Shown here piece after piece: positions 50,316-59,266 of a DNA stretch of 64,000 nt (the first letter of the stretch is position 1; each line of letters starts with the position of its first letter). The translations under genes were made by a program, and so were the position numbers. The notes beneath the pieces are model-generated. The model saw nothing but the letters and a program-made list of their open reading frames with translations, did not search any database and was not told where the DNA came from. The DNA comes from JOPF136 sp963773835 (lineage in GTDB: Bacteria > Acidobacteriota > Terriglobia > Acidiferrales > UBA7541). The stretch spans positions 124,001-188,000 of the forward strand of contig CAVZCQ010000005.1 in assembly GCA_963773835.1 (NCBI GenBank), given 5' to 3'.

Positions 50316-53048
50316 ATGATTCGCAAATTCTCGCTTCTGGTCGCCTTCGGACTGCTGCTCGGCAGCGTCGCCACCGCACAGGAGCAGCCTGCCGCGAAGA
50401 AGCGGCGGGGCAGGCCGCCGAAATCCACCGCGACGTCGCCCGCTGCGGAAACAAAAACTCCAGAATTTCCCGCCGGGCCGCAACTCGACACCGCGCAGAT
50501 GCGCGCGCTGAAACCCCGCGCGATCGGCCCGGCCATCATGGGCGGGCGCGTCTCCGACATCGCTTACGACCCGAAAGAAACGGCCACGTTCTACATCGCG
50601 CTGGGCACCGGCGGCCTGATGAAAACCACGGACAACGGGGCGACGTTTGACGCCGTGTTCGAACACGAGCCGGCGGCGGCCATCGGCGCTGTGGTCGTGG
50701 CGCCTTCGGATTCGAAAGTCGTCTGGGTGGGCACCGGCGAATCGAACGACCGCAACAGCGAGAGTTGGGGCGACGGCGTCTATCGTACGGCAGATGGCGG
50801 CGAAACGTGGACGCACGTGGGGCTCGAAAAGAGCCGCATGATTGCCCGTATTGTGGTCCATCCCACGGACCCGAACACCGCCTGGGCCGCGGTGATGGGC
50901 GACATGTGGACGTTCGGCGGCGAACGCGGCCTCTACAAAAGCACCGATGGCGGGAAGTCCTGGGCACGCCAGCTCGCCGCGCCCGCGCCCTACGACGACC
51001 GCACCGGATGCGGCGACGTGGCCCTGGACCCGTCCGATCCGAACACCCTCTATGCGACGCTCTATGCGCGCCAGCGCACGCCATGGTCATTCGCGAGCGG
51101 CCCGAACGTGACCGACGGAAAAAATATCGGCGGAATCTTCAAGAGCACAGACGGCGGCGCCACCTGGAAGAAACTGGAAAAAGGACTGCCGGAGCGTACG
51201 GGACGCGTCGGCCTGTCGCTCCACGCGAAAAACCCGAAAATCGTGTACGCCGTGGTGGGCAGCGACGAAGGCGGCACAGCCAATATCAGCGATGTGGAAA
51301 GCAAACGCGGCGGCGTGTTCCGTTCTGACGACGGCGGCGAAACCTGGACGCGACAGAGCGGCCTGGACCCGCGCCCGTTCTATTTCAGCCAGATCCGCGT
51401 GGACCCGGCGAACGACCAGCGCGTGTACGTGCTGGGATTCGCCCTGCACGTTTCCGACGACGGCGGCAAGACCTGGCGGGAAGACCTGGGGCAGAAGCTG
51501 CATCCCGATCTGCATGCCATGGCCATCGACCCGCGCAATCCGAAACGGATTCTGCTGGGCACCGACGGCGGCGCCTACCAGAGCTACAACGCCGGCCAGG
51601 TGTGGGCGCACCTGAACCGCATGGCCGCGGGCGAGTTTTATCGCATCAACGCGGACCTCAGCATGCCGTACCGCATCTGCGGCGGCCTCCAGGACAACGA
51701 AAACTGGGTGGGCCCCAGCCGCACCTATTCGACGAACGGCATCCTGAACTACGACTGGCAGTCGCTGGGCGGCGGCGACGGTTTCTATTGCGCGTTCGAC
51801 TCGGAAAAACCCAGCGTGCTGTACACCGAATCGCAGGAGGGATACCTGCACCGCATCGACCTCGCCAACGGACAGGTGAAGCGGCTGCGACCCGAGCCCG
51901 CGGAAGGCCAGCCCGCGTTCCGGTTCGATTGGGACGCCCCGCTCATCCACAGCCGGCATGCGAAAGATGTGCTGTATCTGGCCGGCAACCGCGTCTTCAA
52001 GCTGACGCTGCACGGCGAGCAATGGCAGACGATCAGTCCCGACCTTTCCGCTCAGGACCTGCAAAAAACCCAGGCTGCGGGCAGTGGCGCGGAAAATTAT
52101 GCCGTGGTGTACTCGCTCATCGAATCGCCGGTGAAGGCCGGGCTGCTCTGGGCCGCCACGGACGACGGCAAAGTGTGGGTGACGGAGGACGAAGGCGGGC
52201 ACTGGACCGATCTGACCGCCAACCTGCCGCCGGAAACCCGTGGCCAGTGGATGAGCCGCATCGAAGCCGGCTGGCAGGACTCCGGCGTCGCCTACCTCGC
52301 CGTGGACGCGCACCGCACCGGCAATTCTGCTCCGCTCGCTTACCGCACTGCGGACGGCGGAAAGACGTGGGAAAAGATTTCGTCGGATTTGCCCGGCGAC
52401 GGCCCGGTGAAAGTGGTTCGCGAGGACCCGAAAAACCCCAACCTGCTCTACGCCGGCACCGAATTCGGCCTCTTCGTCAGCTTCAACCGCGGCGGGCATT
52501 GGGTGAAGTTCGGGGGGCTGCCCACGGTGGCCTTCGACGATATTCTGGTGCATCCGCGCGAGCACGATCTGCTGCTGGCCACACACGGCCGCAGCCTCTT
52601 CGTGGTGGACGACATCGGCCCGCTCGAGGAATTGACGCCGGAGGTCGCGGGAAAAGAGGTGTACCTCTTCCCGCCGCGCCCGGCACTCGGCCGCTACCTC
52701 CTGCCCAGCTACGAGGAATGGAACGGAAAGGCCGTGTATCGCGGCGAAAATCCGCCTGAGGGCGCGCTGCTCAGCTTCTCCGTAAAGGAACTGAATGGCG
52801 AGCAGGCCAAAGTGAAAATCACGAACTCGGAAGGCCAAACGGTTGGGAAAATGAAGCTCACGCCCGTGCCGGGGCTCAATCGGTTCAATTGGGACCTGAA
52901 ACCTTCGAAGGAAGTGCTGAACGACTACGGCGGCCTGGGCCCCAAATTCGTGACGCCGGGGGAGTATACCGTCTCGGTCAGCTACGGCAAAACCACTTCC
53001 AGCCAAACTCTGCGCGTGGACATCGCTTCAGGCGTGGAAACGCGCTGA
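50316..53048 (+). CDS. Exported BNR/WD40-repeat protein (sialidase/VPS10-like)
   Basis: Large exported protein, 910 residues, with a signal peptide (FSLLVAFGLLLGSVATA) and a Lys/Arg-rich linker. The body is a series of BNR/Asp-box repeats: TTDNGATFDAVF, TADGGETWTHVG, STDGGKSWARQ, STDGGATWKKLE, SDDGGETWTRQ, SDDGGKTWRED and TADGGKTWEKI, forming one or two beta-propellers. A C-terminal beta domain follows (from about 780). No sialidase Arg triad or active-site is evident. Such proteins are common in soil Acidobacteriota and are often next to peptidases. The ATG at 50316 fits the signal peptide. Confidence 0.9.
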   Translation: MIRKFSLLVAFGLLLGSVATAQEQPAAKKRRGRPPKSTATSPAAETKTPEFPAGPQLDTAQMRALKPRAIGPAIMGGRVSDIAYDPKETATFYIALGTGGLMKTTDNGATFDAVFEHEPAAAIGAVVVAPSDSKVVWVGTGESNDRNSESWGDGVYRTADGGETWTHVGLEKSRMIARIVVHPTDPNTAWAAVMGDMWTFGGERGLYKSTDGGKSWARQLAAPAPYDDRTGCGDVALDPSDPNTLYATLYARQRTPWSFASGPNVTDGKNIGGIFKSTDGGATWKKLEKGLPERTGRVGLSLHAKNPKIVYAVVGSDEGGTANISDVESKRGGVFRSDDGGETWTRQSGLDPRPFYFSQIRVDPANDQRVYVLGFALHVSDDGGKTWREDLGQKLHPDLHAMAIDPRNPKRILLGTDGGAYQSYNAGQVWAHLNRMAAGEFYRINADLSMPYRICGGLQDNENWVGPSRTYSTNGILNYDWQSLGGGDGFYCAFDSEKPSVLYTESQEGYLHRIDLANGQVKRLRPEPAEGQPAFRFDWDAPLIHSRHAKDVLYLAGNRVFKLTLHGEQWQTISPDLSAQDLQKTQAAGSGAENYAVVYSLIESPVKAGLLWAATDDGKVWVTEDEGGHWTDLTANLPPETRGQWMSRIEAGWQDSGVAYLAVDAHRTGNSAPLAYRTADGGKTWEKISSDLPGDGPVKVVREDPKNPNLLYAGTEFGLFVSFNRGGHWVKFGGLPTVAFDDILVHPREHDLLLATHGRSLFVVDDIGPLEELTPEVAGKEVYLFPPRPALGRYLLPSYEEWNGKAVYRGENPPEGALLSFSVKELNGEQAKVKITNSEGQTVGKMKLTPVPGLNRFNWDLKPSKEVLNDYGGLGPKFVTPGEYTVSVSYGKTTSSQTLRVDIASGVETR

Positions 53049-53062
53049 GGCTACCCCACTCG

Positions 53063-55756
53063 CTAAACGGTGACGGGGTTGGGTCTCGCCGGGTCAATGC
53101 CCAGTTCTTTGAAAGCGCGCTGGATGGTGGCCGCATCCACCTGGCCTTCGCGGTGGAGCTCGACGAGAACAGCCAGGGCGATCGCCGGAGCATCCACTTC
53201 AAAGAAATGGCGCAGCGCCGCACGTGAATCGCTGCGGCCAAAACCGTCCGTGCCCAGACACACCGGCTGCCGCGGCAGCCATTTGGCTACCATGAGCGGC
53301 AGAGCCTTTAGGTAATCGCTGGCAGCAATAATCGGCCCGGGCGCGCCTGCGAGCGCTGACGTGAGGTACGGCACGCGCGGCTTTGCGCCGGGATGCAGCA
53401 GATTCTCTCGATCAGCATCCAAACCATCGCGATAGAGTTCCTTGTAGCTGGTGACGCTCCAAACATCCGCGGTTACTCCGAATTGTTCCGCGAGCAATTC
53501 CTGCGCCTTTAGCGCTTCGGTGAGAATGGCCCCGCTGCCCAGCAATTGTGCGCGAAGCTTGGTTTTCTTCCCTGCAGCCGGCAACAGCCGGTACAGGCCG
53601 CGGAGGATTCCCTCGCGCGAGCCTGCGGGCATGGCCGGCATCGTGTAAGGCTCGTTCATCACCGTGATGTAGTAGAAGATGCGCTCGCCGTCGTGGTACA
53701 TGCGATGGATGCCGTCCTGAAGGATGGCGGCCATTTCGTAAGCGAAGGCGGGATCGTAGGCGCGCAGGTTGGGCACAGGCAGCGCCAGGATATGGCTGTT
53801 TCCGTCCTGGTGCTGCAAGCCCTCGCCGGCCAGCGTCGTGCGCCCGGACGTGCCGCCGAGCAGGAACCCGCGGGCGCTCATGTCCGCTGCGGCCCACACC
53901 AGGTCGCCGATGCGCTGGAGGCCGAACATCGAGTAGAAAATAAAAAACGGGATGGTGTTGATTCCGTGGGTGGCATAGGCCGTGCCCGCGGCCGTAAACG
54001 AACAGACGGAGCCGGCCTCGGTGATGCCCTCTTCGAGAATTTGCCCCTCAACAGCTTCCTTGTAATAGAGCAGCGTGTGCACGTCCACGGGCTCGTACTT
54101 CTGGCCGCCGTGCGCGTAGATGCCCACCTGGCGGAAGAGCGACTCCATGCCGAACGTGCGCGCCTCGTCCGGCACGATGGGCACCACCAGTTTGCCGATC
54201 TCCGGATCCCGCATCATCTTCCGCAGCATGCTCACAAACGCCATGGTGGTGGAAACTTCGCGGCTCTCGCTGCCCGCTTCGAATTCTTTGAACAGCTCGC
54301 ACAGGTCCGCTTTCACCGGAGGGGCGAGCACGGAGCGCTGCGGCACGAAGCCGCCCAGTTCCTGCCGCCGCGCGCGCAGGTACTGCATTTCCGGGCTGTT
54401 CTCCGGCGGGCGGTAAAAGGGCGCTTCCGCAACGTCTTCATCGCGGATGGGGATTCCGAAACGCGAGCGGAATTCGCGAAGCTCGTCTTCGTTCAGCTTC
54501 TTCTGCTGGTGCGTGATGTTGCGGCCCTCGCCCGCCTCGCCCAGGCCGTAGCCTTTAATGGTCCGCGCGAGGACGACGGTGGGCGAACCGTGATGCTCCA
54601 CGGCGGCCTTGTAGGCGGCATAGACCTTGCGCGGGTCGTGCCCGCCCAGGCGCAGCCGGCGGATTTGCTCGTCGGAAAGGTGCTCGACCAGCTTCAGCAG
54701 GCGCGCGTCCACGCCGAAAAAGTGCTGGCGCGTGTACGAGCCGGGCGCTACCACGTACTTTTGATAATCACCGTCTACCACCTCTCCCATGCGTTTCACG
54801 AGCACGCCTTCCGCGTCGTGCTCGAGCAGGGCATCCCAGTCGCTGCCCCAAACCACTTTGATGACGTTCCACCCGGCGCCGCGGAAAATCGCCTCCAGCT
54901 CGGCGATGATTTTCCCGTTGCCGCGCACCGGGCCGTCCAACCGCTGGAGGTTGCAGTTGACCACGAAAATCAGGTTGTCGAGCTGCTCGCGCGACGCCAG
55001 CGTGATGGCGCCCAGCGCTTCCGGCTCGTCGGTCTCGCCGTCGCCCAGAAACGCCCACACCTTCGCGTCCGACCGCGGCTTCAGCCCGCGGTCTTCCAGG
55101 TAACGGTTAAAGCGCGCCTGGTAAATCGCCATGATGGGGCTCAGGCCCATCGAAACCGTGGGGAATTGCCAGAACTCGGGCATCAGCCACGGGTGAGGAT
55201 AGGAAGAGAGCCCGCCCTCCGGCTTCAGCTCGCGGCGGAAATTCTCAATCTGCTGGACGGTCAGCCGCCCTTCCAGGAATGCTCGCGCGTAAATCCCCGG
55301 TGCCGCGTGTCCCTGGAAGTAAATGTTGTCGCCTTCGAAATCCTTGGAGCGGGCGCGGAAGAAATGGTTGAAGCCGACCTCGAACAGCGTGGCCTGCGAG
55401 GCGTATGTGGAAATGTGGCCGCCGATGTTGTGCTCCACGCGGTTCGAGCGCACCACCATGGCCAGCGCGTTCCAACGGATGATGCTCTTGATGCGCCGCT
55501 CGATTTCCTGGTCGCCGGGAAAGGGCGGCTGCTTGTCGTATGGAATGGTATTGATGTAAGGGGTGTTCGCCGAGAAGCGCAGGGGAATGCCGGTGCGCTC
55601 GGCGTGGGCACGCAACTGCTCGAGGATTTGCGCCGCGCGATCCGCTCCGCTCTCTTCCACCAGCGCGTCGAAGGACTCCACCCACTCGCGGAGCTCAGGA
55701 TCCTGCTCCGGGAGGGCGCGTCCACCATTGGTTACATGATTCGTGATCGTGCCCAT
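53063..55756 (-). CDS. aceE: Pyruvate dehydrogenase E1 component, homodimeric type
   Basis: TPP enzyme that decarboxylates pyruvate and passes acetyl to E2; 897 residues, as in AceE. The TPP/Mg motif is FLGDGETDEPEALG with VVNCNLQRLDGPVRGNGK (about residues 230-280), GHISTYASQATLFEVGFNHF is the front of the active site, and the pyrimidine domain follows with VSTTMAFVSMLRKMM. The start is ATG 55756 (MGTITNHVTNGG); the 34 codons upstream have no family match. aceF and lpd are not adjacent. A promoter at 55829-55858 serves it. Confidence 0.96.
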   Translation of the reverse strand: MGTITNHVTNGGRALPEQDPELREWVESFDALVEESGADRAAQILEQLRAHAERTGIPLRFSANTPYINTIPYDKQPPFPGDQEIERRIKSIIRWNALAMVVRSNRVEHNIGGHISTYASQATLFEVGFNHFFRARSKDFEGDNIYFQGHAAPGIYARAFLEGRLTVQQIENFRRELKPEGGLSSYPHPWLMPEFWQFPTVSMGLSPIMAIYQARFNRYLEDRGLKPRSDAKVWAFLGDGETDEPEALGAITLASREQLDNLIFVVNCNLQRLDGPVRGNGKIIAELEAIFRGAGWNVIKVVWGSDWDALLEHDAEGVLVKRMGEVVDGDYQKYVVAPGSYTRQHFFGVDARLLKLVEHLSDEQIRRLRLGGHDPRKVYAAYKAAVEHHGSPTVVLARTIKGYGLGEAGEGRNITHQQKKLNEDELREFRSRFGIPIRDEDVAEAPFYRPPENSPEMQYLRARRQELGGFVPQRSVLAPPVKADLCELFKEFEAGSESREVSTTMAFVSMLRKMMRDPEIGKLVVPIVPDEARTFGMESLFRQVGIYAHGGQKYEPVDVHTLLYYKEAVEGQILEEGITEAGSVCSFTAAGTAYATHGINTIPFFIFYSMFGLQRIGDLVWAAADMSARGFLLGGTSGRTTLAGEGLQHQDGNSHILALPVPNLRAYDPAFAYEMAAILQDGIHRMYHDGERIFYYITVMNEPYTMPAMPAGSREGILRGLYRLLPAAGKKTKLRAQLLGSGAILTEALKAQELLAEQFGVTADVWSVTSYKELYRDGLDADRENLLHPGAKPRVPYLTSALAGAPGPIIAASDYLKALPLMVAKWLPRQPVCLGTDGFGRSDSRAALRHFFEVDAPAIALAVLVELHREGQVDAATIQRAFKELGIDPARPNPVTV

Positions 55757-55828
55757 TCCCCCAGCCTCGATCCAGTGACACCCGGAGAGCGAGTCTCCGT
55801 CCGTGGGCTTTGTCCCTAAATCGCCTGT

Positions 55829-55858
55829 AGTATAGCCGCTTTTTGCCCGCCAGAACAA
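55829..55858 (-). promoter_or_regulatory. Promoter of aceE
   Basis: Minus-strand TTGTTC (55853-55858) and TATACT (55829-55834), 18 bases apart. The -10 matches five of six, the -35 three of six. It leaves a leader of about 65 bases before the aceE ATG. Confidence 0.5.
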
Positions 55859-55891
55859 AACGGATGGGCCGCGCCGGCAGGGGAGTGCGGC

Positions 55892-56638
55892 TCAGCTATC
55901 TCCATACACCGGCACGGCCGCGCCGTGAATCACCGCGGCGTTCTCGCTGCACAGATAGACGATGACGCGGGCGATGGCTTCGGGTTTGGGCCATTTCGCA
56001 AAATCCGCATTGGGCATGGCTCCACGGTTCGCTTCCGTATCGATGATGCTGGGCAGGACGGAGTTGACGCGGATGCGCGTGCCCTTCAGGTCCGCAGCCA
56101 GCGAGTCCATCAGCGCTACCGCTGCGGCCTTCGACGCGGCGTAGGCCGCCGCTCCGGCGCCGTGGTCGAACGCCGCTTTCGCTGCGACGTTCACAATCGA
56201 ACCGCTCCCTTGCTTCAGCATCGCCCGGACCGCTGCGCGCGCCAATGCATAGCCCGAGCGCAGGTTCAGCGACAGCATCTGGTCGAACACCTTCGTCTCC
56301 AGCTCCCACAGCTTTACGCCGCCGGCGTAGCCGCCTACGGTGTTCACCAGCGCGTCCAGGCGGCCGTGCCGCGCCACCACGGATTCGATGAGGCGGCCCA
56401 CTGCAGCTTCATCGGTCACGTCCACGCGCGACCCTTCGAGCAGGGAGGCCTGCGCGCCGGCCGCGGCCTTCAGCGCGTCAAATACCTCCTGCTTCCGGTA
56501 CGTCGCCGTAACGCGGGCGTGTTGCGCGAGAAACGCAAGGCTCACCGCACGGCCCAGTCCGCCGGTACCGCCGGCCACGATTACAATCTTTGGAGACGAA
56601 ACGGACTCCGGGGATGCAGGCGGCAGGCTCATGGCCAT
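55892..56638 (-). CDS. SDR-family oxidoreductase
   Basis: Short-chain dehydrogenase/reductase of 248 residues. The cofactor loop is VIVAGGTGGLGRAV (TGxxxGxG form), NTVGGYAGG is the NAG-like strand, and the catalytic YAASK (about 170) has Tyr and Lys with VNVAAKAAFD supplying the Ser position region. The C-terminus has SVLPSIIDTEANRG. Substrate is unknown. The ATG at 56638 or ATG 56632 may be used. It is 135 bases before aceE, but a promoter intervenes. Confidence 0.9.
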   Translation of the reverse strand: MAMSLPPASPESVSSPKIVIVAGGTGGLGRAVSLAFLAQHARVTATYRKQEVFDALKAAAGAQASLLEGSRVDVTDEAAVGRLIESVVARHGRLDALVNTVGGYAGGVKLWELETKVFDQMLSLNLRSGYALARAAVRAMLKQGSGSIVNVAAKAAFDHGAGAAAYAASKAAAVALMDSLAADLKGTRIRVNSVLPSIIDTEANRGAMPNADFAKWPKPEAIARVIVYLCSENAAVIHGAAVPVYGDS

Positions 56639-56813
56639 CCTTTCGATGCGCGGCAGGACCGCACCGGCTCGCGCATCTTTTCACATTCCCCGGCGATGGC
56701 TCAATCTGCCTGGCGCCTCGCGATCGGCGGAATAGATGAGCCCGCCGGCCAATGCGGCAGTTGACCGGCCGGAGTCCGGCCCATACCATCGCAGGGTTGC
56801 CAGGGAGTAGCGG

Positions 56814-57803
56814 ATGACGCCCGAACCGAGTGCTCGTGGCTCCGCAGTGGCCGAGCGGAGGACGATTCCGCTTGCCATGCTGGAGGATGCGCGTCGGCAC
56901 GTCTATGAAGCCGCGGTGCGGACGCCGCTCGTGCGATTGAATTATTCCGAAGCACCCGCGGAAATCTATCTCAAGCTGGAAAACCTGCAGCCCATCGGCT
57001 CGTTCAAAATCCGCGGCGCATACAATCAGGTGCGGTTGCTCTCGCCGGAAGAAAAATCGCGCGGCGTGTGGACGGTGAGCGCCGGAAACGCGGCGCAGGG
57101 CGTGGCGCTGGCGGCGCGCAAAGCCGGCGTGCGCGCGAGCGTGCTGGTAATGGACACGGCCCCAGCCACAAAGCTCGAAGCCATCCGCCGGCTCGGCGCG
57201 GAAATCGTCAAAGCGCCGTTTGACGAGTGCTGGAAGGCGCTGGGCGAGCGGCGGCATCCCGCCATGACCGGCACGATGGTGCATCCATTCGAGGACGACG
57301 AGTTCATCGCCGGCAACGCCTCCTGCGGCCTGGAAATCCTGGAAGACCTGCCGGAAGTGGACGCGGTGGTTGCGGCGTTCGGCGGCGGCGGGCTCACCTG
57401 CGGAATCGCCACGGCCTTCCAGGCACAAAGGCCGGGCGCGAAAGTGTACGGCGCGGAGCCGGAAACGGCCTCGCCGCTGGCGTATTCGTTTTCGAAAGGT
57501 TCGGCGCAGGCATTTCCCAATTGGAAGCCGAGTTTTGTGGACGGCAGCGGCGGCAAAAGCGTCTTCCCGCGGATGTGGGCGCTGGCCCATCACCTGCTCG
57601 CGGGCTCGGTGGTCTGCTCGCTGGACGAGATCCGCGCCGCCATGCGCCTTGTAGCGGAGCGGAACCACGTGATTGCGGAAGGCGCAGGCGCCTGCGCCGT
57701 GGCCGCGGCTCTCAGCGGCAAATGCGGAACCGGAAAAGTGGTGGCCGTGGTCAGCGGCGGCAACATCGACCTCAGCAAATTTCACGAACTCGTCTCCGCG
57801 TAG
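56814..57803 (+). CDS. Threonine/serine dehydratase-like PLP enzyme
   Basis: Fold type II PLP enzyme of 329 residues. The PLP Lys is in PIGSFKIRGAYNQVR (about residue 63), SAGNAAQGVALAARKAG holds substrate, AAFGGGGLTCGIA is the phosphate-binding Gly loop, and VVSGGNIDLSKF ends the fold. It lacks the ACT-like regulatory domain, so it is a catabolic threonine dehydratase or a serine racemase/dehydratase rather than biosynthetic IlvA. The ATG at 56814 has GGGAG seven bases before it. Confidence 0.93.
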   Translation: MTPEPSARGSAVAERRTIPLAMLEDARRHVYEAAVRTPLVRLNYSEAPAEIYLKLENLQPIGSFKIRGAYNQVRLLSPEEKSRGVWTVSAGNAAQGVALAARKAGVRASVLVMDTAPATKLEAIRRLGAEIVKAPFDECWKALGERRHPAMTGTMVHPFEDDEFIAGNASCGLEILEDLPEVDAVVAAFGGGGLTCGIATAFQAQRPGAKVYGAEPETASPLAYSFSKGSAQAFPNWKPSFVDGSGGKSVFPRMWALAHHLLAGSVVCSLDEIRAAMRLVAERNHVIAEGAGACAVAAALSGKCGTGKVVAVVSGGNIDLSKFHELVSA

Positions 57804-57906
57804 TTTGCCGATTTTCCTGCTGTGCTCTTCGCGGGAACGAACTGCGCTTCCTCCCGAATCTGCCTTCGGGCACGGCCGTGTACCGTTCACCTGTTTCGGA
57901 CTGGAG

Positions 57907-57928
57907 ATGGTCATGATAGAATGACCAT
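57907..57928 (+). promoter_or_regulatory. Operator palindrome over the -10 box of the Phd-VapC module
   Basis: Perfect inverted repeat ATGGTCAT and ATGACCAT with the 6-base centre GATAGA. The centre and right arm contain an extended -10, TGATAGAAT (57914-57922). This is the expected layout for autoregulation by an antitoxin-toxin complex. The start codon is about 20 bases further. Confidence 0.7.
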
Positions 57929-57947
57929 GGTAACGAGGAGGATCGTA

Positions 57948-58178
57948 ATGAAGCAGATGCAGGCAGGAGCGTTCAAGGCACGCTGCCTCTCGGTCATGAA
58001 GGAGGTGCAGGCCACAGGCGAGCCGGTGGTCGTCACCCGGAGGGGCAAGCCGCTGGTGAAGGTCGTTCCCGTCAAGCCGGAGAAGAACGGCCTGTTTGGC
58101 TTCATGGCCGGAAAAGTCAAAATCGTTGGGGACATCGAATCTCCGATACCCGTGAAGTGGGGAGGATCGGAGAAATGA
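57948..58178 (+). CDS. Phd/YefM-type antitoxin
   Basis: 76-residue antitoxin of the Phd/YefM group: MKQMQAGAFKARCLSVMKEV forms the N-terminal DNA-binding part, and PVVVTRRGKPLVKVVPVKP is the family signature. The end (GFMAGKVKIVGDIESPI) would wrap the toxin. The ATG at 57948 has GAGGAGG six bases before it. The TGA overlaps the toxin ATG as ATGA. Confidence 0.9.
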   Translation: MKQMQAGAFKARCLSVMKEVQATGEPVVVTRRGKPLVKVVPVKPEKNGLFGFMAGKVKIVGDIESPIPVKWGGSEK

Positions 58179-58564
58179 TTCTCCTCGACACCCACGTACT
58201 CGTGTGGTCGAGCGCCGATCCCCGGAGGCTGTCGAGGCGGGCAAATTCCGCCATCCGGCGGGCGGAGCGTGCTGGGGGCATCGCCATCTCGGCGATCAGT
58301 CTGTGGGAGCTGGCCTGGCTGGCCACAAACGGCCGTGTGGAAATTACCGCAACTGTGGAGGCATTTGTCGAGGAAACTACGTCGCGTGTTGCCGTCCGGC
58401 CCATCACTCCTAAGATCGCGGCATTGGCCAACCAGTTCCCAGCAGACTACCCGAATGATCCCTGCGACCGGATGATTGGGGCAACGGCTCTCGTAGAGGG
58501 CTTGGCGTTGGTCACCAGGGATGCGCGAATTCTGGCCTGCAAACAGATTCGCACCATCTGGTAG
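58175..58564 (+). CDS. vapC: VapC-type PIN-domain toxin
   Basis: 129-residue PIN-domain ribonuclease. The four acids are visible: MILLDTHVLVW, SLWELAWL, DPCDRMIGATAL and TRDARILAC. PIN toxins usually cut tRNA or rRNA. The ATG at 58175 overlaps the antitoxin stop by four bases, so expression is coupled. Confidence 0.92.
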   Translation: MILLDTHVLVWSSADPRRLSRRANSAIRRAERAGGIAISAISLWELAWLATNGRVEITATVEAFVEETTSRVAVRPITPKIAALANQFPADYPNDPCDRMIGATALVEGLALVTRDARILACKQIRTIW

Positions 58565-58581
58565 GCGGCCCGCTGCTCGCC

Positions 58582-58929
58582 TTAGCGCAGGCGTTCGAGG
58601 GCTTCGGCTTCGTCGGCAAAGCTGGGTATGACGTTGAGCAGGCGAGTCATGTCCAGGATGAGGCGGACGCGGTCGGAAAGGTGAAACAGCCCGAGCTTGC
58701 CGCCGGCGCGCTGCATGCTTACGAACGCCCGCACGATGGTGCTAATGCCCGTCGTGTCCACCTGGGTGACGCCCTTCATGTTGAGCAGCAGTTTGCGCTC
58801 CCCCGTGGCGATCGCATCCTGAAGACAACTGCCGAGCGCCTCTGTGGCCGAGCCGAGGATGAGGCGCCCTTCCAAATCGAGAATCGTGACGTTGTCGATC
58901 CGCCGGGTCGTGATTTGAGTGCTGGTCAT
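58582..58929 (-). CDS. STAS-domain anti-sigma factor antagonist
   Basis: 115-residue STAS protein of the SpoIIAA/RsbV type. Strand-rich N-terminus (TTRRIDNVTILDLEGRLILG) and the phospho-site loop KGVTQVDTTGISTIVRAF, where DSSG is replaced by DTTG, keeping a phosphorylatable Thr. It would bind and release an anti-sigma factor kinase; the partner gene is not adjacent. The ATG at 58929 gives the standard N-terminus; longer frames reach 59007. Confidence 0.9.
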   Translation of the reverse strand: MTSTQITTRRIDNVTILDLEGRLILGSATEALGSCLQDAIATGERKLLLNMKGVTQVDTTGISTIVRAFVSMQRAGGKLGLFHLSDRVRLILDMTRLLNVIPSFADEAEALERLR

Positions 58930-59067
58930 TCGTAAAACGTCCCCATCCCGCTGGCCGCGCCGCGTCTCCTCATTCGCGGAACCCGCGCGCAGTTCCGTTC
59001 CTCGCAAAAGTGGCGGTCATGTTAGGCCGTCCGTTTGTGCAAGTCAAACCGAGGAAGCGAGCAGCCC

Positions 59068-59124
59068 GCTTCACCGCTAAAGATTTTCGAAGTTAAGGGT
59101 AGAACGCCAGCGTTTTGCCGGGTC
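59068..59124 (+). repeat. 57-base direct repeat, left copy
   Basis: Starts GCTTCACCGCTAAAG and ends CGTTTTGCCGGGTC, about 143 bases before the GT-C-like start. It matches the copy at 60792-60848 at 47 of 57 bases without gaps; similarity continues for a few tens of bases with gaps. Contains GGGTAGAAC. Confidence 0.75.
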
Positions 59125-59266
59125 GCGTCCTCGAGGATTCTTCTCCCATGCCCTGCGCGCAAGAACACCCGCAGTTGTACCCGTCCCACATTCGATGCCA
59201 CCGCTTTCAAGTGCTGCACGCCAAGCGCGGATTTCGATGCATAATTCCTCGGTTGCTGGTTTGACG

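Noticed and set aside
50400..50440. AT-hook-like RGRPPK motif in the exported BNR protein
   Set aside because: It lies in a short basic linker after a signal peptide, so DNA binding is unlikely; probably a flexible spacer.
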